Positions 17,151-24,996 of a stretch of 64,000 nt of DNA are shown here, one piece after another. Position numbers and translations under genes: made by a program. The number at the start of each line of letters is the position of its first letter. The stretch's first letter is position 1. The DNA is taken from assembly GCA_036511855.1 (NCBI GenBank), contig DATCBN010000093.1:1-64000 (forward strand). The letters are read 5' to 3'. The notes below the pieces were generated by a model. It was not told where the DNA came from. It worked only from the letters and a program-made list of their open reading frames with translations, and made no database searches. This stretch comes from Candidatus Eremiobacteraceae bacterium. GTDB taxonomy: Bacteria > Vulcanimicrobiota > Vulcanimicrobiia > Eremiobacterales > Eremiobacteraceae.

Positions 17151-17351
17151 CTACGCGATTCCCTGCAGCACGCGAGTGGCCACGAGTATGACGATGAAAC
17201 AGCCTAGCGCCAGCAACGCGAGCATGACCTTCGTCACGTGATCGTCGAGGCCGCTTTTGGGCCACTCCAATCGCAACGACCAAAGCGCAGCTCCGCCCAC
17301 CACGAGAGCTCCGATGAGCGCTATGAGGCGCTCGATGGCTGCGAGGTCCAT
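17151..17351 (-). CDS. Small two-span membrane protein of the oxidase operon
   Basis: 66 aa with two transmembrane helices (about residues 8-25 and 42-62) joined by a short polar loop. It follows coxIII by 10 bp. Its position matches that of the subunit IV (CtaF/CoxD-like) genes of caa3 oxidases, but the sequence is too divergent for me to claim homology. Confidence 0.65.
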   Translation of the reverse strand: MDLAAIERLIALIGALVVGGAALWSLRLEWPKSGLDDHVTKVMLALLALGCFIVILVATRVLQGIA

Positions 17352-17361
17352 ATCCTTCCCC

Positions 17362-17958
17362 CTAGCGCCACACGTACAGGATGCTGAACAGCGCTACCCA
17401 GATGACGTCGACGAAGTGCCAGTACAGCGAAGCGGCGGTTAGACCGAAATAGCGCGCTTGCGTATAGGTGCCCGACAAAGTCTGATTGAGCACGACGACA
17501 AGGAAACACACGCCGATGAGCACGTGAAAGCCGTGGAGACCGGTGAGCGTGAAGAACGACGCGCCGTAGATGCTGCCGGCCCAGAGCGTGCTCTCATGGA
17601 TGAGATTCGTGTATTCGATGGCTTGACCGCCCAAGAACATGGAGCCGAGCACGATCGTTCCGAGCAGCCACCAATAGAACTTCAGATGCTTGCCGTGCTT
17701 GAACGATTCCATGGCGAAGTGCATCGTGGCGCCGCTTCCGAACAGCACGATGGAGTTGACGCCGGCCATATAAAGATCCGCCGGCTTGACGCCCGGCGGG
17801 GGCCACACCGGCGCCGCGCTGCGCAGATAGAGATACGTGAAGATGAACGACGAGAAGATGATGCAGTCGCTGATCAGAAAAAGCAGAAAGCCGAGCAGGC
17901 GGTGATCCCGCTGTTCGGAGTATTGCGCGTCGTCCATCGTCAGGGCGTGGCTTGCCAT
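17362..17958 (-). CDS. ctaE: Cytochrome c oxidase subunit III
   Basis: 198 aa with five predicted membrane helices, the short form of subunit III. Motifs: RDHRLLGFLLFLISDCIIFSSF near the N-terminus, TGLHGFHVLIGVCFL and, at the end, YWHFVDVIWVALFSILYVW. Inner-membrane subunit that stabilises the subunit I/II core. It lies 21 bp downstream of coxI. Confidence 0.95.
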   Translation of the reverse strand: MASHALTMDDAQYSEQRDHRLLGFLLFLISDCIIFSSFIFTYLYLRSAAPVWPPPGVKPADLYMAGVNSIVLFGSGATMHFAMESFKHGKHLKFYWWLLGTIVLGSMFLGGQAIEYTNLIHESTLWAGSIYGASFFTLTGLHGFHVLIGVCFLVVVLNQTLSGTYTQARYFGLTAASLYWHFVDVIWVALFSILYVWR

Positions 17959-17979
17959 CGTCGATGCGTCTTCCTTCGT

Positions 17980-19638
17980 CTAGTGAAGCGGCCTGGCGGT
18001 GAGGTATTCCGGCGGCACATCGCGATACGGCAACGGCTGGCCGTAGTCGTAGGGTCCGGCAAGCACGATCGGAATGCGGTCGAAGTTGTAGTACGGCGGC
18101 GGGGAGGGGATCATCCATTCGAGAGTGCGGGCACCCCAGGGGTTAGGCCCGGACGCTTCGCCGTTCATCGCGCTCTTGAGCGCGTTATACGCGAAGACGA
18201 TGAACGACGCCCCAAGCACAAAGGCCGAGATCGAGATGAAGAGATTCGTCTCGCCGTAGATGGGATCGTATGTGGCGACCCGGCGCGGCATCCCGAACAG
18301 TCCGATCCAATGCATGGGCAAGAAGGTGGCGTTGAAGCTCACGAACATAAGCCAGAAATGCAGCTTCGCAAGGCGCTCGTCGAGCATGCGGCCCGTCATC
18401 TTCGGCCACCAGAAATACAACCCGGCGAAGATGCCGAAAATGCTGCCGCCGAACAGCACGTAGTGCAGGTGCGCCACCACGAAATACGTCGCGTGTTCGT
18501 GGATGTCCACGGGTACCGAGGCCAAGAAGATGCCGGTGATGCCGCCGAACGTGAACGTGGATAGGAATCCGAGCACGAACAGCAGCGGCGAGGCCAGCCG
18601 GATCTTCCCCGCCCACAGGGTTGCCACCCAGCTGAATACTTTGATGCCGGTGGGGACGGCGATCAGCATGGTGAGCGCCATGAACGGCAGCTGCACCCAC
18701 TGCGCAAGACCGCTCGTGAACATGTGGTGCGCCCACACCATGAACGACATGAGCCCGATCGCCGTGGACGAGTAGGCGATGGCTTTATAGCCGAAGATGG
18801 GCCGTCGCGCAAACGTCGGGATGATCTCAGAGACGATGCCGAACGCCGGCAATATCATGATGTACACGGCCGGATGCGAGTAGAACCAGAAGACGTGCTG
18901 CCAGACCACTGGGCTCCCGCCGCGCGACGGATCGTAGAACGGCACGTTGAAGACGCGCTCGATGAAGAGCGCCGCGAGCGCCGCCGAGAGATTCGCGGTG
19001 GCGATGAACGAGAGAAATGCGGTGACCGCGGTGGCCCAGACGAAGAGCGGCATGCGCGTCCACGTCATGCCCGGCGCGCGCATCTTGATGATCGTGACCA
19101 AGAAGTTGATGCCGGTGATCGTGCTCGAGACGCCGATCAAAAAGATGGCGACGCACCACATGCTCGTCCCAGCCGGCTCTTGCAGGCTGATCGGCGGATA
19201 TTCCGTCCAGCCCGCTTCCGGCGCGCCGAGCAAGAAGCTGCCGAACAGAAATATGCCCGCCGGCGGCAAGAGCCAGAAGCTGAACATGTTGAGCCACGGA
19301 AACGCGACGTCGCGCGCGCCGATCTGCAACGGCATGACGAGGTTGCCGAACGCACCCGTCAATACGGGAATGATCACGAGCCAGACCATCGCCGAGCCGT
19401 GCACGGTGTACGCTTCGTTGTAGGTGGTAACGCTTAAGACGTGATTGTTGGGTCCGGCGAGCTGCGCCCGCATGAGTTCGGCGAGCAGACCGGCAAGCAC
19501 GAAGAACAGCCCCGTGGTGATGAAATATTGGACGGCGATCACTTTGTGATCGAAGCTGAAGACATATTTTTGGACGAACGTCTCGGGCGGCGGATGGATA
19601 TGCCCGATGGGGGCGTGGGCTACGTCGGCGACTGCCAT
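17980..19638 (-). CDS. ctaD: Cytochrome c oxidase subunit I
   Basis: 552 aa heme-copper catalytic subunit that reduces O2 and pumps protons. Twelve membrane segments. The heme-copper core motif HVFWFYSHPAVYIMILPAFG includes the CuB His and the H-x-x-x-Y cross-linked pair region (SHPAVY); the two further CuB ligands are in MVWAHHMF, and the heme ligands lie in GSAMVW-type and HFVVAHLHYVL segments. Second gene of the operon, 18 bp after coxII. Confidence 0.97.
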   Translation of the reverse strand: MAVADVAHAPIGHIHPPPETFVQKYVFSFDHKVIAVQYFITTGLFFVLAGLLAELMRAQLAGPNNHVLSVTTYNEAYTVHGSAMVWLVIIPVLTGAFGNLVMPLQIGARDVAFPWLNMFSFWLLPPAGIFLFGSFLLGAPEAGWTEYPPISLQEPAGTSMWCVAIFLIGVSSTITGINFLVTIIKMRAPGMTWTRMPLFVWATAVTAFLSFIATANLSAALAALFIERVFNVPFYDPSRGGSPVVWQHVFWFYSHPAVYIMILPAFGIVSEIIPTFARRPIFGYKAIAYSSTAIGLMSFMVWAHHMFTSGLAQWVQLPFMALTMLIAVPTGIKVFSWVATLWAGKIRLASPLLFVLGFLSTFTFGGITGIFLASVPVDIHEHATYFVVAHLHYVLFGGSIFGIFAGLYFWWPKMTGRMLDERLAKLHFWLMFVSFNATFLPMHWIGLFGMPRRVATYDPIYGETNLFISISAFVLGASFIVFAYNALKSAMNGEASGPNPWGARTLEWMIPSPPPYYNFDRIPIVLAGPYDYGQPLPYRDVPPEYLTARPLH

Positions 19639-19656
19639 GTTCTTCTAGTTCGTCCT

Positions 19657-20742
19657 CTACTTGCGCAGCGTCTGCAGGTACGCGATGAGGTTTGCGATGT
19701 CGGCGGGGCTCAATCCGTTGGCCTGCATGTTGGGCATGGTACCCATGACACCCGAGTAGCCCTTCTCGAGAATCGCGGCCGCATCGGCGGGGTCGGCCTT
19801 CTTGCCGTCGACGAGCATCGGATGCTTCGGATCGTCGAAAAGATCGGCCAGACCCGGCCCCACTTTCTTCTGGTCGAACGGCGCGGCATTGTGGCACGTC
19901 GAGCACTTCTGCTGGAAGAGCGCTTGGCCGGCGGCCGCGTCACCGTGATTGAGCTGCACGGACGGGCCGGCCGATGCTGCCTGATGCTGTTGTTTGGAGA
20001 ACCACGCGTCGAAATCCGACTGAGAGACCACGTGCACTTTGCCCCACATGTCGGAGTGGCCGAGACCGCAGAACTCGGTGCAGATTATCCTGTACGTCCC
20101 GACGACGTCCGGCGTGAAATGAATGGGCACGACCATGCCGGGAACCATGTCTTGTTTCACCCGGAACTCGGGGACCCAAAACGAGTGGATGACGGCGTCT
20201 TCTTCTTTGACCTCCGACGATGTGATGTCCATCGTCACCGGCACGTTGACCGGCAAGTAGAGGTCGTTGTACACCGACTGCTTCAAACCCGGATAGCGGA
20301 ATTCGAAATCCCATTTGTGCCCGATGGCCTCCATCGTGACCGTCGAAGCTTGCGCCCCGTAGTACTCGGGCAGAACTCTGTAGCTGAGCAAACCGAGCGC
20401 GAGCATGAGCACCGCCGGGATGGCAGTCCACCACGCCTCAAGCGCGTGATGATCGTGTATCGGCGAGCCGACCGCTTCCATAGAATCGGCCGGGCGCTTG
20501 CGGTAACGAATGGCGAAATAGATCAGGAAGCCATTGACGTAGACGAGGATGGGCACGCTGAAGAACGACATGAACCGGAAGAGCCAGTCGATATCGCCGG
20601 CAGGCTGCGCGGCCTCCTTGAGAAAGTGGTCGATCGGAAAGACGACCACGCCCCACATGCCGAGCGCGCTGATGACGCCCATGACGATAACGGCTCTCCA
20701 AAAGCCGCTATCGATCCGGTAGTCGCCGGGTTCCTGGCTCAA
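19657..20742 (-). CDS. ctaC: Cytochrome c oxidase subunit II with fused cytochrome c domain (caa3 type)
   Basis: 361 aa. Two N-terminal membrane helices, then the CuA cupredoxin domain (HSFWVPEFRVKQDMVPG and CTEFCGLGHSDMWG carry the Cys/His/Met ligands), then a C-terminal mono-heme cytochrome c domain with CSTCH and a later Met (GTMPNMQ). This fusion defines caa3 oxidases, which accept electrons from a membrane-bound or soluble cytochrome c. First gene of the operon; the only start fitting the N-terminus is TTG 20742, with no obvious Shine-Dalgarno. A 14-bp palindrome lies just upstream. Confidence 0.95.
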   Translation of the reverse strand: MSQEPGDYRIDSGFWRAVIVMGVISALGMWGVVVFPIDHFLKEAAQPAGDIDWLFRFMSFFSVPILVYVNGFLIYFAIRYRKRPADSMEAVGSPIHDHHALEAWWTAIPAVLMLALGLLSYRVLPEYYGAQASTVTMEAIGHKWDFEFRYPGLKQSVYNDLYLPVNVPVTMDITSSEVKEEDAVIHSFWVPEFRVKQDMVPGMVVPIHFTPDVVGTYRIICTEFCGLGHSDMWGKVHVVSQSDFDAWFSKQQHQAASAGPSVQLNHGDAAAGQALFQQKCSTCHNAAPFDQKKVGPGLADLFDDPKHPMLVDGKKADPADAAAILEKGYSGVMGTMPNMQANGLSPADIANLIAYLQTLRK

Positions 20743-20758
20743 CGCTTTAGCGCTTTCT

Positions 20759-20772
20759 GCAAACTAGTTTGC
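20759..20772. promoter_or_regulatory. 14-bp perfect palindrome upstream of the oxidase operon
   Basis: GCAAACTAGTTTGC is its own reverse complement and ends 17 bp before the coxII start codon. Its position suits an operator for the oxidase operon. No regulator in the window can be assigned to it. Confidence 0.4.
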
Positions 20773-20846
20773 TCTTGCCGAAATTACACGCCCGCGCGGA
20801 CTCATCCTAGGCTTGCCCGCCGGCCACGCTGCGGAAATAGTCGCAC

Positions 20847-20931
20847 TGCCGAAGGTGGGAATCGAACCCACATGAGGGGTTACCTCGCGCGATTTTGAGT
20901 CGCGTGCGTCTGCCAGTTCCGCCACTTCGGC
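20847..20931 (-). tRNA. tRNA-Leu (anticodon CAA)
   Basis: 85-nt class II tRNA. Acceptor arms GCCGAAG (from 20931) and CTTCGGC pair, with discriminator A at 20847. The D-arm sequence GGCGGAACTGGCAGACGC is typical of tRNA-Leu. The anticodon stem is CGCGA/TCGCG with loop CTCAAAA (anticodon CAA, reads UUG). A long variable arm is followed by the T-loop GGTTCGATTCC. The 3' CCA is not encoded. Confidence 0.96.
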
Positions 20932-20971
20932 CATGGATGACGGCGTGGTTTCGCACCACGACCTCAATCCC

Positions 20972-22999
20972 CTAGTGCATGTACTTCAGCAGCCACGCCA
21001 CCCAACGCTTTTGCACGTCTTCGGCGCGCACCGGATCTCCCGGATAGTGTCCGCTCACTGGATATGCCCAAAACTCAACGGTGACGCCACGATCTTTGAG
21101 CGCATGATACATCTCGTAGGATTGTGTGATGGGCACGCGCGCATCGCCGACGTCGCTCATGATGAGCGTGGGCGTATCGATCGCGGTCGCGTAGGTGATG
21201 GGCGATTGCGCCGCATACGCGGCAGCGCCGGCAGCGCTCCACGGCGTCTGACCGTTGAAGCCGAATGCGACGGAGACGTTGTTGTCGGACAGCGCGTATT
21301 CGTCGACTTCGTTGTTCACGGCCGCGCCTGCCACCGCCGCCTTCCACACGTGATAGTGAGCTTCCATCCACGATGTCATGTAGCCGCCGTACGACCATCC
21401 GCTCACGGCGATGCGCGACTGATCCACCGGATACGCGGCCTCGACGGCTGCGATGCCGGCCATGACGTCGCGGCCCGGGCCGGCGCCGGCATCGTTGACG
21501 ATGGCATGCCAATAGGTCTCGCCCAGATTGTCGCTGCCGCGATAATTCGGGTTGAAGACGATGCATCCGGCAGCGGCCAGCAGTTGCGATGTAGAGCTCC
21601 ACGATGTCAGCGAGGCCGAATTGGGGCCGCCGTGGATGACGAGCACCAGCGGGTATTTCTTGGCGGGATCGTATCCCGGGGGCAGCGTGACGGCGCCGTC
21701 CTCGTCGAATCCTTCGCTCTGCCATTTTATGTCGACGACACTGCCCAGATCGAGCCCGTCGACGAAACTGTTGTTGGCGGTGAGCCGTTTCGGCGCCGCC
21801 GAGGCGGAGGCCATATAGTAGAGCTCGCTTGGGTGCGCAGCGGTCGTGCCGATGAAGGCGATCGAGCCATCGCGCCCGACGCTCGCATCCATCCAGTACG
21901 GTTGATTCGGATTGACGTCGCCGGTGTCGATGCGCTGCGGCGTTCCGTTGACGGGCTGCAGCCACATCGCGGCGCGGGTGCCCGCATGTCCGCCGACCAA
22001 GAGGGTTTTCCCGTCGGGCATCCAGATCGCACGCTGCAGATTGCTATCGATCGCGCGGGTGGCGTCGTCGCCGTTTCCGCCGGCCGCCGGCGCGACATAG
22101 ATCTCGTTCTCTCCATTGACATCGCCATCGCGCGGATACCAATACGCGACCCGTGCGCCATCCGGCGAGAATTGCGGGATGCCCTCGTACTTCCCATGCG
22201 CCGTCAACGCATGCACGTTGCCGCTCGAAACGTCGACGAGGGCGACGTACCCCTGAGAATAGTCGCCATACACGGCGTTCGGCAACCTCGTGATCGCGAT
22301 CTGCGCGCCGTCCGGCGACCACGATAGCGGCGAACCGGGCGGCCCGGGCGGCTCACTCGCCGGCACGCTCCACGAACCGCTCGTCAGCCGGCGGTTGCCG
22401 GTGCCGTCGGCGTTGACGATCCAGATATGCGACGGGACGTCTGCTGCCCGTCCAAGATAATTGCCGTCGCCCACGACGAATCCGTCGTGATGCTTTGCGA
22501 TCGCTGCCTTGTCGGGCGCGTCATCTTGGGTGACGTACGCGATCTTCGATCCGTCCGGGCTCCACGCGAATTGCTGCACCCCGTTCGGCGCGTGCGTCAA
22601 CGCCTGGGCATCGCCGCCTGCCATCTGCATGCTGAAGAGCTGCTCTTCTTCGTCCGAGCCGTCCGTAACGGACGCAAGAAACGAAAGAGTCGCGCCGTCG
22701 GGCGACCAGCGCGGCGAGCCAAGGCCGGCACGGTCGTGGGTGAGCGACCGCATCGCGCCGCTCGCGACGTCGACCAAAACTAGTTCGTTCTTGAACGTAT
22801 CCTTTGCGAAATCGGGCCGGCTCACGAGCAGCACGATCTGTTTGCCGTCCGGCGAGATCTGAGGATCGTTCAGACTAACGCCCTTGCGCAGATCGTCGAA
22901 AGTCAACGCTCGGGCCGACGCCGTGGCCGGCCAGAGAGCGACGAAGCACATAATGGCCATCGCCGCGAATGCGAAGAATGATCGCTCGCGCGCTTTCAC
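20972..22999 (-). CDS. Secreted S9 family peptidase, paralogue 1 (prolyl-oligopeptidase fold)
   Basis: 675 aa from GTG 22999, five nt after the stop of paralogue 2, with GAGG inside that junction; the longer frame to 23443 is antisense noise. A signal peptide (residues ~1-28, ending ATASA) leads into a TolB/PD40-like beta-propeller with repeated W-SPDG motifs, then an alpha/beta-hydrolase domain. The catalytic Ser is in GWSYGGYMTSW (~residue 536), Asp in MSDVGDARVPI and His in VSGHYPGDP. Exported serine exopeptidase or oligopeptidase acting on short peptides. Last of three tandem paralogues. Confidence 0.93.
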   Translation of the reverse strand: MKARERSFFAFAAMAIMCFVALWPATASARALTFDDLRKGVSLNDPQISPDGKQIVLLVSRPDFAKDTFKNELVLVDVASGAMRSLTHDRAGLGSPRWSPDGATLSFLASVTDGSDEEEQLFSMQMAGGDAQALTHAPNGVQQFAWSPDGSKIAYVTQDDAPDKAAIAKHHDGFVVGDGNYLGRAADVPSHIWIVNADGTGNRRLTSGSWSVPASEPPGPPGSPLSWSPDGAQIAITRLPNAVYGDYSQGYVALVDVSSGNVHALTAHGKYEGIPQFSPDGARVAYWYPRDGDVNGENEIYVAPAAGGNGDDATRAIDSNLQRAIWMPDGKTLLVGGHAGTRAAMWLQPVNGTPQRIDTGDVNPNQPYWMDASVGRDGSIAFIGTTAAHPSELYYMASASAAPKRLTANNSFVDGLDLGSVVDIKWQSEGFDEDGAVTLPPGYDPAKKYPLVLVIHGGPNSASLTSWSSTSQLLAAAGCIVFNPNYRGSDNLGETYWHAIVNDAGAGPGRDVMAGIAAVEAAYPVDQSRIAVSGWSYGGYMTSWMEAHYHVWKAAVAGAAVNNEVDEYALSDNNVSVAFGFNGQTPWSAAGAAAYAAQSPITYATAIDTPTLIMSDVGDARVPITQSYEMYHALKDRGVTVEFWAYPVSGHYPGDPVRAEDVQKRWVAWLLKYMH

Positions 23000-23004
23000 C
23001 GCTC

Positions 23005-24996
23005 TTACCTCGCCGTCATGGAAAGATACTTGCCGAACCAATCGGCATAGCGTTGGAATATGTCGAACGTTCGAACCGGATCGCGCGGGAAGTGGCCCGT
23101 CACCGGGTACGCCACGTATTGGACCGGCGCTCCGGTCTCTTTGAGCGCGTGGTAGAACTCGTACACTTGCGGAGTGGGTACGCGAAAGTCGCCGGTGTCG
23201 GAGAGTATGAGCGTGGGTGTGTTCACGCCCGCCGCTTCCGAAATCGCCGACTCGGCGCGGTAGAGCTGCTCGCCTTGCGTGGTCCAGGGTCCAACTTCGC
23301 CCGCGATAGCGCGTTCGTAGTAGAGCGCGTCGGAAAGATTGTACTCGGACGCCCAATCGGTGACCGCTGCCCCCGCGACCGCGGCTTTCCACACGTGGTA
23401 GTGCGTGATGAGCCATGCGGTGAGACATCCGCCCTCGGACCACCCGCCGACCGCGATGTTCGAAGAATCGACGAAACCCTGGCTTTCGACCGCTGCGATG
23501 CCGGCCATGATGTCGCGGCCGGGTCCGGCGCCGAGATCGCCGATGGTCGCCTCTTGATATTTCGCGCCGAGATTGTCACTGCCGCGGTAGTTAGGCTCGA
23601 ACACCGCATCGCCGTGCGCGGCGAGCACGCGATCGAGTCCTCCGAATCCGCCTGCGCCGAATCCCATCCCCGACGCCGCGGTCGGCCCGCCGTGGATGAT
23701 GACCACGAGCGGGTACCGGGTGCCCGCGACGGGGTGCGGCGGAAGCACGAGCGCGCCGTCCTCGTGAAAGCCTTCAAAGGTCCAATCGATTTCGCGTACG
23801 TCGGTGCTGTCGAGTGCCCCGATCTTCGCGTTGAGATCCGTCAATCGGCGCGGCGGCGACGTGGACGAGGCCATGACGTAGACTTCCGAAGGACCATGAG
23901 GACGGCGGCCGACGAGTGCGATCGCACCCGTTTTTGCCACCGAGCTCGCGGATACGGCGACGTCCCCGAGCGGCAACCGTGCGGGCGTGCCGGCGAGCGG
24001 CACGCGCCACAATGCTACGCTCACGCCGTCGTTCCCGATCACGAGCAGTGACGAACTATCCGGCATCCAGTCAAGCGGCGCGACGTTTCGATCCAGCGTT
24101 GCGCCCGCGCTTGTGCCCGCGCCACCGGCGGCGGGCGACACATATGCCCCGAATTGGTCGACGACGGAGCTGCCGGCAGTGAAACTGTACGCCACGTTGC
24201 GGCCGTCGGGAGAGAACAGCGGCGACGATTCCAGACTCGTCCGGCCAGTCAACCCGGCGACGGAAGCAGTGCGGATATCGACGAGCACGATGCGCGTTCG
24301 ATCGGCATCGCCCGAGTCCGGTGGAGTCTGCGCCGTCACCGCAACGCGGTTCCCATCGGGTGACCACGAGGGCGAACTCAAACGCCAGTCGTCGTGCGTG
24401 AGCCTGCGACCCGCGCCGCCCGATGCGGCGACGAGCCACAACTGCGACGTTGGAGGAGCGGCGCGCGCGAGATAATCGTTGTCGCCCACCGCGAACGCGT
24501 CGAGATGATGGTCGATATCGCGTTTGTTCGGCGGATCGTCGTCGGCGATGTAGGCGAAAGCGTTGCCATCCGGACGCCAAGCGTAGTCGTCGATCCCGTT
24601 CTTCGCACTCGTCGCCGCTTTTGGCTCGCCGCCGTCCATCGGCATGATCCAGACCTGCGGAGCCGCGTCGTCGCTGCTGCCGGCGGTGGAAACGAACGCC
24701 AACTTCGTGCCGTCCGGCGACCAGCGAGGCTCGCTGACGTCTCGCCGGTCGTACGTCAATTGGCGCACAGCACCCGTGCGCGCGTCGACGAGTTCTAACT
24801 CCCTGTTCACGGCATCGCGCTCGAAGTCGTTGCGCGACGTGATGACTGCGATGAACCTCCCGTTAGGAGAGATCTCCGGCGCGGATAACCCGACCAGGCC
24901 TTTCAGATCTTTAAGTTCGAGCGGCCGCGCGAGCGCGGCGTATGCCGGAATGCACGCTAACGTGGCGGCGAGCGCCGCGATGATGCGGATCCTCAT
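23005..24996 (-). CDS. Secreted S9 family peptidase, paralogue 2
   Basis: 663 aa from ATG 24996, which overlaps the stop of paralogue 3 (ATGA). Signal peptide MRIRIIAALAATLACIPAYA, then a PD40-like propeller and a hydrolase domain. The catalytic Ser context is GGWSEGG (~residue 519) instead of GWSYGG, with Asp in LSDTGDFRVPT and His in VTGHFPRDP. The Tyr-to-Glu change next to the nucleophile, and VTDWASEYNLSD where paralogue 1 has VNNEVDEYALSD, point to altered substrate choice. Middle gene of the tandem set. Confidence 0.92.
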   Translation of the reverse strand: MRIRIIAALAATLACIPAYAALARPLELKDLKGLVGLSAPEISPNGRFIAVITSRNDFERDAVNRELELVDARTGAVRQLTYDRRDVSEPRWSPDGTKLAFVSTAGSSDDAAPQVWIMPMDGGEPKAATSAKNGIDDYAWRPDGNAFAYIADDDPPNKRDIDHHLDAFAVGDNDYLARAAPPTSQLWLVAASGGAGRRLTHDDWRLSSPSWSPDGNRVAVTAQTPPDSGDADRTRIVLVDIRTASVAGLTGRTSLESSPLFSPDGRNVAYSFTAGSSVVDQFGAYVSPAAGGAGTSAGATLDRNVAPLDWMPDSSSLLVIGNDGVSVALWRVPLAGTPARLPLGDVAVSASSVAKTGAIALVGRRPHGPSEVYVMASSTSPPRRLTDLNAKIGALDSTDVREIDWTFEGFHEDGALVLPPHPVAGTRYPLVVIIHGGPTAASGMGFGAGGFGGLDRVLAAHGDAVFEPNYRGSDNLGAKYQEATIGDLGAGPGRDIMAGIAAVESQGFVDSSNIAVGGWSEGGCLTAWLITHYHVWKAAVAGAAVTDWASEYNLSDALYYERAIAGEVGPWTTQGEQLYRAESAISEAAGVNTPTLILSDTGDFRVPTPQVYEFYHALKETGAPVQYVAYPVTGHFPRDPVRTFDIFQRYADWFGKYLSMTAR

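Noticed and set aside
19441-20898. 485-aa plus-strand ORF opposite the oxidase operon
   Set aside because: Its composition is His/Arg/Asp-rich, typical of antisense frames in GC-rich genes, and it crosses both coxII and the tRNA.
23000-23443. 148-residue N-terminal extension of the first S9 peptidase
   Set aside because: It overlaps the end of the upstream paralogue in another frame and would put the signal peptide in mid-protein.
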